This document shows, in pieces, positions 45,163 to 56,000 of a stretch of 64,000 nt of DNA; the stretch's first letter is position 1, and each line of letters starts with the position of its first letter. The position numbers and the translations under genes are program-made. Under the pieces are notes generated by a model. The model was given only the letters and a program-made list of their open reading frames with translations, did no database searches and had not been told where the DNA came from. Origin of the DNA: Beverwykella pulmonaria (Eukaryota > Ascomycota > Dothideomycetes > Pleosporales > Melanommataceae); assembly GCA_001599595.1 (NCBI GenBank), contig BCHH01000005.1, positions 1,989,269 through 2,053,268 of the forward strand. The letters are read 5' to 3'.

Positions 45163-48100
45163 CGTAATCGAGATAAAAGTCGTGAGGCTTGGTTGTGGTT
45201 GAATGGAATAGAAAGCAAGCAAGCCGTGTGGGCTAAGAATCGGCTACGATTTAAAGGTAGGCCAGGAAAGTAACACCAGAAATCAGACAAGTTCTCATAA
45301 GGTCAAGAGGTAGCGACAGATTGTGACCCAAACGACTGGGGCCGCCACTGCATTTGAAGACTTCGCAACCCACATAAACACGAACGGTGCATCCCGTCCC
45401 GGGAAACCGAAATTCTCTCCACTGCGTACGCCCACGTGTGACAGGCTTCGCAATCGAACAGCACAACAGTTCGCCGCCCCAAGCCTGCAAACCTAGCAAC
45501 CTTGGCTCCCCACGATACGCTCGTCGGTTCGTGAGAATTACCTTTTTCGCTTCGTGCCGATGCACAGGCCTGAATGCAAGGGCGAACGTGCTTTTGAGTG
45601 CGGCAAACATTGAAGGCCTATCACAGCTCGCCCCGAACGTGCCTTGCAGGCGCCCCCTTCAGGACTCCCTGGGGAACTGACAAGCCTTTGAAACACTTTG
45701 GCTTCGGGGCACTCGGCTCAGTGAAATAGCGGGAACTAACCAAAGTCACCTCGTTCAACCAAGCACTTAACATTTAGCTAGACTCTCTAGTTTCGTCGGG
45801 ATGTATAGGCTCTTTAATCGCTATATGCGTTTCTTGTTATAATAATAGAGCATTGCGGCGTTGTTTATTGCTGTTGGTAGCGAGATGGTAAGGCTTTAGC
45901 TTCGTCAAGACTTCCGCCTTGTAGAGATTTTTGACTCAATTCACGCGCCTTGCATCATCCAATGCTGAACCAAATTTTTAGCTCTACCGTGCTCATGGGA
46001 CCTAGACAACTACGGCATGTTCTGCCTAAGTGCGATATCCGAGGTGCATTCCTGTAGCTTTCTTTGACCCCTTGAGGCTGTCCTATCACCGCCATATGCT
46101 AGCCCAGCTCAGGGGGGAAGAGGATTTGTCACCCAGCCATCCAGCAGTGCTGCATAAACTCTCCGTTATCAGGAACAGCTAATTACCAGGGACGCAACCC
46201 TATATGTGCTCCCAATATAGATATAACCAGAGCCTTGCAACTGGGCTCATTCATAGCCCAGCGGGTATGCGAACGGAGCATAGAGCGACCTGAGATGGCG
46301 ATTCTGAACTGGGGTAATCAAATCGTGGACATTTATCCGCGACCGTGCAGTGAAGTGGCTTTAGGCCCCTTACCGTAGTGTCCCCATCCCCGGACTCCAT
46401 GGGGATGAAGGGAGTGGATTCCCGGCTCGGCGAACTCTGCACCTGCATCAAAACATCCGGTCCGCATTCAAAGCAGTTGGATCAACAAGTCGCATTCCTA
46501 TTCGAGTGACGACCCGCTTTCTTGTGTCTGCGGTCTTCCATAGCTGTCTTCCCCATTTTTTACGACTTCGTTTGCTCCATATTTTACCATTTTCGTTTGC
46601 TTGAGCCGAGGCTGTGGTTCTCCTGTATTCCCGACACAGTGGGTTCTGGGTCGATTAGTTCGAAATAGCTCGCACTAAACCAGCCAGCCGGGGCTTGCGA
46701 CACCCCGTTTCTCCACTCAACATCCAGCGGGAACTCCAGCTCGCTATTAACGATCTGGTGGGTAATCGTGCTGGTGTCCGTGTCACCGCCGAGCACCCGT
46801 TACGACCTGAATTAGAACGAATCTGCAGTCACTCATGGCGCACGCGGCAGGTGAATTGATAACAGCACGACCTTCACACTGCTTCGACAGCAAGACGCAC
46901 CATGGTCTGTAAGCAACCCCCTGAAACAACTGGCTGAGCGAAATGTTATCCATTGCTAAGACCGCGAATCCAATTTACGCCTCAGCGGATGAATGCATCC
47001 GTCGGTCTCGGTTATTTGCTTTTCCCAACACCGGGACACAAAGTTTAGCCCCCCTCACTCAGCAAATGTACTGCAGCACTCAACACAAGCCATCTAATCT
47101 TACTCTCAGGTACTTACATTGTCACGTTTTATTTCCGCCTAGGACCCATAGCACGTAAGATCGGACAGCTTCGTGTTTACAAAATGCCGCATCGGTTGTG
47201 GCTTGCGGGAGTGCCTTGCGAATTCGCACCTTGTAACTCGATTCGGGGAAGTCCATGCGATTTCGTCAATTGTCTCCCCTTCTGAACGAACTAGGTTCGC
47301 TAAGGCGGGCTGAGCACAAACGTTCGTGGGGTTCGAGGAGTGTCTTGGCAAACCTTGATGAATTTTACCCGCCTCCGCGGATCTGGAACACCTTCACTCG
47401 TCCGTGCGTTTGCGGCTAGCGCTGGCGATCTCGCGAATACATATCGACCTCCCGCACATCGAGCTTCCTCGCGGCGAGCTTCAGGGTTTGCATTTGCTCA
47501 ATTGGTATTGTGGGCACTATTGATTGATGTGACGTATCTTCCCGCTTGTCTGGTAAATGGGTTCTTGATGTGACATGTCTTTCCGCTTATCTGGTATGGG
47601 TTCCCGATGGCAGCCCATTGGTACCACTTTGGCCATTCCAGCTGTGAAATGATTGTGGGGGTACCTCACCGCTAATTGTAGCTGCACCGTTGAGCTCGCT
47701 ACGCATCAGAGAAGTCTCGACTACGCTTCTACAAACGCTTTTTGCCACCCTTCTTAGACAGGTGGCGAGAACACCTTTTGGAAAAAAAGCAATATTGTTT
47801 CCACTCAAGGCTAACGTCTATCAATCAAACTCTACCCCCATTTCTGTTTTTAAACTTACTGTGCCGTTGTTATTCAGAGTGTAGACCGTTATTTCTTCTT
47901 GACAATTAAGTTCATCATCCGGGGATCAATTTCAGGAAGATATGATATAATCACTACGCAGCCTCTATCCCCTATAATAGGGGGGCAGAAACCCCTGTTT
48001 TAGGAGGTTAATGGGCCCCTGTTTCTATTAATAAGTTGGGAGTATCTCCTGATATACTGTCTCAAAATATTGTAATGGGCGTTTACTATTATGCCTTCTG

Positions 48101-48655
48101 CTTGGATGGGACCTTACAATGTGTCTTTTATCGCGAGACCTTTTATCTATTAAAATGAGGGGTGGTTGACAAGTTGAGGTACTTTAAGGTACCACCCCAC
48201 TATCCTATTACAATAGGGTACTTAAAAATACTTTGCGATATCTGTAGGATGTGAGTCCTCAATATACGTTCTAAATTACAACTTCTACATGAACTGGCCA
48301 ATTAGAAGATCACTTCTATCCCCCTTCTTCTGACTGATTTGAACCCTTAGAGAGGGGAATAAATCAACCCCTAACATAGGGGAACGGGGGGGCAAAAATA
48401 ATTCTGAGAACAGCCAATGATTTGCAGTTGGGAGGCAAGCGGATCAATATACTCCTATGAGTCTCCGCGAGGCGAGTTCCATTCCACGACCTCTAGCGTT
48501 TCTACCTCGCCGACCTCGTCTGACCTATTATTCCCATTGTCAGCCACCTCTCCATCCAACACCTTTTCTAACTTCCACTGCACGGAATGCACTTGACCCC
48601 AGTCATAGCATCAATATGTATCCCCCAAGTTCCCCATTTTCTCATTCCACTCATG
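45163..48655. other. Gene-poor region
   Basis: About 3.5 kb without an intact gene. A 71-codon minus-strand stretch at 46584-46796 looks protein-like (HQIVNSELEFPLDVEWRNG, PAGWFSASYFELIDPEPT) but has a stop upstream and no clear splice partner. It may be an exon relic. The rest shows nothing recognisable apart from the hairpin patch listed separately. Confidence 0.45.
47960..48390. repeat. AT-rich patch with GC-stem hairpins
   Basis: Three short inverted repeats with GC-capped stems and AT loops lie in about 430 bp: 47969-47984 (CCCCTATAATAGGGG), 48204-48217 (CCTATTACAATAGG) and 48368-48382 (CCCCTAACATAGGGG). A near-palindrome, GGTACTTTAAGGTACC, lies near 48178-48193. The surrounding DNA is AT-rich and non-coding. 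Confidence 0.6.
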
Positions 48656-49145
48656 TCACCACTTTACCCTGCCTCCAAATCTTCTTGCTACAGTCTTATA
48701 AATGCGCGTAATAAATCGCTCTGGGCATGCCGTCAAACCTCCGCTAACTTTGGAGCTGAATCGTATCAAGTAGTGGTACAGATGCAAATTATATAGTAGG
48801 GTCGGGTGCTCGCCAACTCTGAACTCGAGAAGCGTGCCGAGATCTTCGGGAATGAGGTCTGCGACCCGGTCGGGGGAGTCTACGCCTGGATCGATGTTGG
48901 ACTCGTTGATTGAGTAAGTGCGCATTATTTTGTTGATGAAGGGTTCGTAGCTTTCTTGGTTGGGAGGTGTGGGTAGAAGCGCTAGGTGGAAGTCAAAATT
49001 GTAGTCGTGCCTGATGGTGATACACTGTTCTGGAATTTTGTGATTTAATGGACTCGAGTTCAACGGCGTCTGGTCTGAAGAGGAGTGTGAGCATTCCGTC
49101 AACTGCCACGTATCCCGCGTGCTCTACTACGGTCCTATTCTAGTT
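48656..49145 (-). pseudogene. Frame-broken ORF, unknown
   Basis: From about 49140 one minus-strand frame reads VVEHAGYVAVDGMLTLLFRP and stays open to about 49030. A second frame is open to 48656 with DYNFDFHLALLPTPPNQES and IPEDLGTLLEFRVGEHPTLL. Both look coding, and the join lies near 49020-49040. A frameshift in a former gene, or a very short unrecognised intron, would explain it. No family recognised. Confidence 0.35.
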
Positions 49146-50551
49146 AGCTCCCCATCATAGGTATATGCAGTCCTCGAGCGATCTATGGGCTCGTTACGGC
49201 TTCCATACTCTTTCAAACACAACAATTCTTCAAACCTTTAGCTCCCTCTACTCATACGTGTTATCAACAGCTTTCAGTATCTATTGGGTCAAAGACTGAT
49301 AGAAGGAGTGTGCAGATGCAGCTAATGACGGAGGTCGTATGATAGGGCCTAAATTTGCAGGGAAGGTTCGCCGATCTTGATACACAATTTCCTCACAGGA
49401 GCATATCGGTAACGTATCAAAGCACGCATTATGTGCTTGCGGCGACATATCGACGCAATTCTAGTACCACGCCAGAAATGTCAATATAGTCTCGCGAAGT
49501 ATTGTAGTGCTCGCTAGAGGTAGTTATGCATATTATAACCGAGATCGCCTTTTAGTATTTTGTCTGCACTAAGATATATAAATACACGCATTGGGCATAT
49601 TTGCTAACAAATTCAAAGCCAGGGCAAAGATTTTGCATTATCGGCTAACACTTTATCTACGTCTTAAACTTCAAGTACACTATACTCTACCTTATATGCT
49701 ACCGGCACAAATCATCTTCCTCATCCCTTCACTTCCAAGTTCCTATTGCCTCAGAGCTTTTCCTTTCATGAGCCCTTGTACGTAAGTATCTCCAATCACT
49801 CGATAATGCCCCTTGCACTCCTTTTGCAAAACTAACGGGACGCCCATATCTTATAAAACAACAATACAGTCCCCCTTTCTGTTTTTGGTCCTAGTCGGAA
49901 ATAGCTGCTTGCTGGGATGAAAAACCTTCTACCTAAGGCTTACTGGCCAATGTGAGCGCCTTCCAATCCTTGAGACGTCATGGAAGGCCCTCTTCTATCT
50001 CCTCCAACAGATTTTGGAAACCCTTTCTTTAAGCATGTAGAACTAAGTACATGCCCTCGACCCGCCGGCTTCGCCTAATTTCGTAACTCTGTTTTAGCGC
50101 AATCTCAATATCTCGGCGTCGATACTCCTAAAAAGGATCCGGGACGACAAATGGAAGATTTGAAGGGGTGGTGGCATAGATCTTACAGTTGACGCAGCCA
50201 CAGATTTTCGAGGTCCTTGGCATTGATATGGGAGGGCATCTTGTGTCGGATCATGCTCCAGTTCCCGGGGATTGGCTTATGGTTTTGCCGCAAGATATTT
50301 GAATATAAAACCTAGCTATTTACATTTGACACTACACGATAGTTGAGTTCGTAGAGAGAAAAAAACTTGACAGACCACATTGAAATTGGGATTAAATACA
50401 AGTTTAATGATTGCAAAAGGTCTTTTAGCGTATATACCAGGCCTCGACTCGGACAATCTTGATACCCATGATCAAACCTACCACATATCAACACATCTTA
50501 TACCAGCCTTACTCCATTCGACACTACACTAGATCTGAGTTGGAATCACGC
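49146..50551. other. Intergenic, no supported gene
   Basis: Only short ORFs without motifs. Confidence 0.5.
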
Positions 50552-52279
50552 TCAAACTTCAGCATTCCAGACGTCCTCTCCTTCAAAGTAAGTCTTCAAC
50601 ACTTTCGCGCCTTCGAACTCCCCTCGACTCAAATCTCTATCCACGACAATAAAATTAGCTTTCTTCCCCACCTCAATACTTCCCAACTCCCTCTCTCTTC
50701 CTACTGCCTCCGCCCCATGAATCGTCAGCATCCGACACAATAACTCCCCACCCTTCTCCTTTGATCCTTTGCCGATTGTCTCGACGATACCGGCGCAAGG
50801 GCCGAAGAGCGAGGGGTCGGGAGTTGCGCCCCAGTCGGAGCCGATGGTCATGTGTGCAGAGGCGTCGAGCATTTTGATGAAGTTCCAGTCCATGAGGCCA
50901 CCGCTCATGGCGGTCACGGGGTGGGTGAAGAACATGGCGGGTGACATTTCGGCCGTGACGTTGAGGGAGTTGTAGCGGGCATAATCGTCTTTCAAACCAG
51001 TCAACATGTGTCCGATGAGGAAAGGGCGTAGAAGGGATGCGGACTTACCGTCATGAACGCCATTGCAATGTGCGATCTCATGCCTAGGCCCTCCAGGGTT
51101 CTTCTTCCTCGCCTTCTCAATCGCATCCAGCACCATACGCGTAGATCCATGACCTGTGCAATGGATTTTCACTGTCATTCCGCGCTCATCGTATCTTAAG
51201 ATCGCTTCAGCAACGTCCTCAACTTGGATCTTGCTCATATCAGGATGTCCGTGGTCGTCTAGTCCACAGTGCGTGAACAGTGGTGGGAGAGGGACGCCAT
51301 CAAGTATGATCTTGACAAAACGAGTATCGACGTGCTTGCTCTTGTAGCTCTCCGCAGTATCGATCAGTTTGTGGAGACTCTCCTTCTTCTCATGCGCCGG
51401 CCACTCTGGTCCGTAGACGATGTGCGTGTAGACATTTGTATGCAGGCCGCCCTCCTTCTCAATCTCGCTCAGCGCACGCAAGATCAGTGAGTTGCCCGAC
51501 GCTTCCTGCAAACTTGTGACTCCCGCGCGGTGCGCAACGTGCAGTGCATATTTAAGCACGCGCTTGATGTGAGCGAGACTAGGAAACGTAATAGACAGCG
51601 CAGCCTTCGTCATCGCTGCCTCCATCAACTCTCCGCTCAAACTTCCATCCTCTCTCCTCCCAAACTTTGCACCCTGCCCATCCAGCTCATTCTCCACATC
51701 ATACCCCGCTAACTCTAGTGCCTTCGTATTCAACAACATGGCATGGCCTGCCGCTCCTCTCACAATGACGGGTCGATCTGGAAACAGCTCATCAAGATAC
51801 TTACGATCTGCTTTGAAATCTGGAAATCCTTGCGAATTCAGCGAGTTCGCGAGAATCCAGTCTTGATATGCATTCACATAGCTGCACGCACAACTCGCTT
51901 CTTTGATCTTTTGTGCGATATTGGCCGAGGTGCTGGACATACCGATGTCTGCGTCGGACGTGATATATAGGCCTGCGTACAGGAGGTGCATGTGTGCATC
52001 GTGGATCCCAGGCATAGTAAATCGGCCTTGGAGGTCGACGACAACGAGATGTGCTTTTTGAGCTTCGGCGAGGATTTCTTCGGTGCTGCCGATGTGGGTG
52101 AAGATGCCATCGGAAGAGACGATGAAACCGGAGGCCCACGGATGAGAGGGGTTGATTGTGTAGATGCGGCCGTTGATGAAAGCGGTGCTGTTGTTGGGGG
52201 TGGAGGAGGAGATGTTTCCGGCCATCTTGAATGGATTTGACAAAATCTCTAGAAAATAGCTGTGGAGGGCAAGAGACAT
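50552..52279 (-). CDS. Amidohydrolase family 3 (YtcJ-like)
   Basis: Metal-dependent hydrolase of the amidohydrolase superfamily, related to YtcJ and N-substituted formamide deformylases; substrate unknown. Exons 52279-51049 and 50988-50552, with a 60-bp intron (GTAAGT donor, GAAAG acceptor) that is a multiple of three. Splicing restores the family-like NGVHDDDYARYNSLNVTAEM, so the intron is real. Landmarks: INGRIYTINP at the start, metal ligands in GIHDAHMHLLYAG, KIILDGVPLPP, the histidines of VKIHCTGHGS and HEIAHC, the catalytic Asp in TIGSDWGATPDP, and the C-terminal GSIEVGKKANFIVVDRD. Length is about 555 residues from the first ATG. The second Met (52225, MAGNISSS) is closer to the usual start. 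No signal peptide is evident with the second start. Confidence 0.93.
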   Translation of the reverse strand: MSLALHSYFLEILSNPFKMAGNISSSTPNNSTAFINGRIYTINPSHPWASGFIVSSDGIFTHIGSTEEILAEAQKAHLVVVDLQGRFTMPGIHDAHMHLLYAGLYITSDADIGMSSTSANIAQKIKEASCACSYVNAYQDWILANSLNSQGFPDFKADRKYLDELFPDRPVIVRGAAGHAMLLNTKALELAGYDVENELDGQGAKFGRREDGSLSGELMEAAMTKAALSITFPSLAHIKRVLKYALHVAHRAGVTSLQEASGNSLILRALSEIEKEGGLHTNVYTHIVYGPEWPAHEKKESLHKLIDTAESYKSKHVDTRFVKIILDGVPLPPLFTHCGLDDHGHPDMSKIQVEDVAEAILRYDERGMTVKIHCTGHGSTRMVLDAIEKARKKNPGGPRHEIAHCNGVHDGKSASLLRPFLIGHMLTGLKDDYARYNSLNVTAEMSPAMFFTHPVTAMSGGLMDWNFIKMLDASAHMTIGSDWGATPDPSLFGPCAGIVETIGKGSKEKGGELLCRMLTIHGAEAVGRERELGSIEVGKKANFIVVDRDLSRGEFEGAKVLKTYFEGEDVWNAEV

Positions 52280-53078
52280 AAAAGTCGCAATGAAGCTGAT
52301 GAGGGGGATTCGTATATTGAAAGTGCGGAAATATATCCGCGAAGTAAGATTCGGATCGATTTCGACCGAGCTGAAGAATCTGTTGACTCTGTTTCGACAC
52401 TGTGAAGTCTATTAGTACCGGGCCCTACTTAACCTTCTTCTCGATTACACTTAGTTACTGTTGAGGTCTAACGTAGGCAAATGCGCTAGGTGAAACTGGA
52501 CTAGCCCTTCGTTTATTACAGCCTTGACATTTCCTGCACATTGCAGTAGCAGATCCAAGGTCAATATACAAAAAGTATAGCTACTTTAGGTTAGCTATGG
52601 GCAATAATTAGGGCTACCTGTGTCTTACAAAGACCTACAGTATCCGCCAGTAGAAATTCACGACATTCTACAATCCACTCGTAACATGTAGTAGCCCATT
52701 TCATTCTTCCTGCACCCGCATTCATATGTGCGGCATTGGTATAGAGCAGGGCAAAGGCGCCCTGAGCTTAGTGTAAACGTATTTCTTCGGACATCGTTGT
52801 TTGAGTCGTGGTGATGGGCTTGGCTTGGAGGAACGAGTCCACGTGTGCCATGGACGTATACAGAATGACAAGGTCAAGATCATATCTTTATTTGCTTGCT
52901 ATGCTACCTTTGGTATATATCCCGCCTGGAAAATGCGTAAACCCGATGGGTATCCAGCAACGCCGATGCTATGTCCGCGGGCTATGACCACGCCGTACCA
53001 AATGCTTCAAAGAACTCTCAACGCCATGCATGCCTTTTCGTCGCAAGATGTCTACTAGATCTTCGCACGTTCCCTCTC
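52280..53078. other. Intergenic, no supported gene
   Basis: Amidohydrolase promoter and RPC1 3' flank. An 85-codon plus ORF at 52801-53058 has no recognised motif. Confidence 0.5.
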
Positions 53079-56000
53079 CTATAAAGCCTCCCACCCTTCC
53101 TCAAACATCGTCCTCTTCGGCCCTATATCACTCTCATTCAAAGCCAGCCGCCGAATGACCTGCATAGCCCCCGTTCCGAGCTTAACACTCTGCCCCATAA
53201 TAATACACTCACTGACACCATCAATCTGATCAATCTTGCCCTTCGCAGCTGCTTCAAACAGATGATCAGGCGTCTTCTCGAAACTAGCAAGCTGTAATAC
53301 AGAGTCCCTCGTCTTCTGAAGCCCAAAACGCGTGATGCCGTACACCTCGCCCTTGAACGTCATGACATCGGCAAGCAACTGCATGTGCCTCGGGTCGATG
53401 TCCATGTTCCCCATGACAGAGCCAATTTCGCGGACTATCGTTGAGCGTGCGGCTTCGATGCCGAGCACACTGCGGACTTCCATGACGTGGTTGGACTTGG
53501 TCTTGTAGGGCTCGATGCCGGGAGTGGTGAGCACATCCTTGAGCCCGTAGCCTTCGACGACGAGTTGACATTCGTATTCGCCTTTGTCGTTGGGCGTGCT
53601 TTCTTTCTTGATGATGGCGCGGGAGCAGTCGGCGTAGCCTTTAATGACGACATCTGGGATGAGCGCTTTGATTTGTTGAACGCGCTCAAAGTATTCTTTT
53701 TGGTTTTTGCTGGTTTTTGCGGTGGCGCGTTTCTTCAGGGCATTGGGGTCGGGGACTTCGACACGGATGATGGAGGAGGTTACACGGACGTTTGTGCCAG
53801 TCTTTCCCCATTTGAGTGGCTTGTGCTTATTGATTGCTATAGTAATTTCTTCGGGCTGGATGTCGAGGAATAGCCTGTTCACAGTTTCCCAATGGATGCG
53901 CATAGCAATGTAGGCTCCATTTGGATGCCAAACGTCTTCAACGTACTCGATGATATCGCGGAGATATGTCTTCTCGATACGTGCTTTCACCATTCGTGCA
54001 GCCTCCTCCGAGACCTTGTTCGACAATTCGCACTCGATAACGGGGGTCGATATATTAGACGAGGCGTTGATGATTTCCTTGATACGCGGAACACCTTGAG
54101 TGATGGACATGCCAGCAACACCCGCGAAATGGAAAGTCTTGAGGGTCATCTGCGTTCCGGGCTCTCCGATTGATTGAGCACCTATGGCACCCACGGCATG
54201 ACCTGGCTGGACCTTGGAGCGATCGTATTTGGTCAAGCAAAGTTTGATGAACGAGTCTAGAGCTGATTGTGAAATCTTGGCGATCCCATCGGCAAGGCCG
54301 TATTTTTCGGCGTCTTGTGGGGTTTGGCGTTTTCGCACGGCGGACGGATTGGCAACGCCCAGATGTACAAGAGTTGTTTCGAGTTTCTGCGCCTTCTTCA
54401 TTATATACTCCTCTACCGTGTCAAGAAAGTCCCGAATGGACTCAAGTTGATCAATGGCATCATCGCTTGTATCATTGTAGTCTAGCTTTGTTTCCCGATC
54501 CAACTTGTACCGAACATATTTGTTACGTTCGGTATTGAGGATAGTATGAGCATGGGCTCTGACGGCATCTGGGGTGAGACTCGGGTCCGCGTTGTCCCAT
54601 GTTGAGGTGACGGCATGTGAGAATGTACGGTCAAAATGTACTGGCTTCGCCTTGCCCTCCATGTCGACAGGGTCCAGATGGTCGTCTCCATACTGAAACT
54701 GAACAATACCTCCCGAAGAGTTTCGAACCGTGTTGTCGTAATGCGCCGAGAGATCTTCCAAGGACTTCATCAGTCGTCTACTCATGTAACCGGTCTCTGC
54801 AGTCTTGACAGCCGTGTCAACTAAACCTTCACGACCACTCATGGCGTGAAATATGAACTCGGTAGGTGTGAGGCCTGAGAAGAAACTGTTGCTCACAAAT
54901 CCCTTCGACGCTGGCTGGCGAGCCGCTTTCGGAAAGTGAGGAAGTGTTCGGTGATGAAATCCATCTGCGACCCGAGCACCGCCAATCATCTGTTGTCCGA
55001 CGGAGGCAACCATTTGGGAAACGTTGATGTTGGAACCCTTAGACCCGCATTTAGCCATGATCAATGGTGCATTCCATTTGCTGAGTTCTTCGAAACAGAT
55101 GTCACCTGCAGCTTGACGTACGCCAGAGAGGATACCACCAATCCTGTTCTCCATGGTCTGTTCTTCATTGCACCCTGCATCCCGTTGAAGCTTGTTGTCT
55201 TTAAAATCTTTGATCAGCTTGTCGCACTTGGCATAGGCCTCTTGAACCAGGGCCTGCTTCTTGCGATTGAGCATGTCTCCAGGAGTCACATCGCTTATCC
55301 CAATGGAGAAGCCGTTGTTGGTAAGCCATCGTGCCGAAAGCTTGGATAGCCTATTCATGCCTTGCACGGCATGGTCGGGGCCGAAATCGCGCATCATGAC
55401 ATAGAACACCGAATCCTTTTTGCCATCGCCCACGGTTGCCTTGTCCATGACGCCACACATGACCTCGGAATTTCGAATGACTAGATAGGCGTCGTTTTCG
55501 TTTAGATCTGGGTGTTCGCCAGGCGTATCTTTGAATTGTTTGGCTGCTGCTTCCAGATTGACCAACACCCTAGATTGTTTGTTGGGCCTCATCAAAACGT
55601 TGAAGACTTGCTTTCCTGTCCAAAGACGTTGAGGTTTGAGGATGACAGGCGGGGGTATCTCGACGGGTAGCGTTTTACCCGTGTCGGGATCATAGGCTCC
55701 GTCACCGTTGAACATGTAATTGACAATCTGGCAGAACGAGCGTCTATCGTAAAAGTTGTTCTTGCTGCTTAGGAGATAGGCGGCTGTGATGAAATCTTGG
55801 ATGGCAGCAATAATGGGTGTTCCGTTCTTGGGAGTCGCTAGATTCCACTTGACGCCCATGAGCTCGGTGGCCTCTGTGCGCGCCTCTTCTGTTTGCGGAA
55901 CGTGTAGGTTCATCTCGTCTCCGTCGAAATCGGCGTTGTAGGGATTGCAGACGCACTCGTTGAGCCGGAACGTTCTCCACGGTCGTATTTTGGCCCGATG

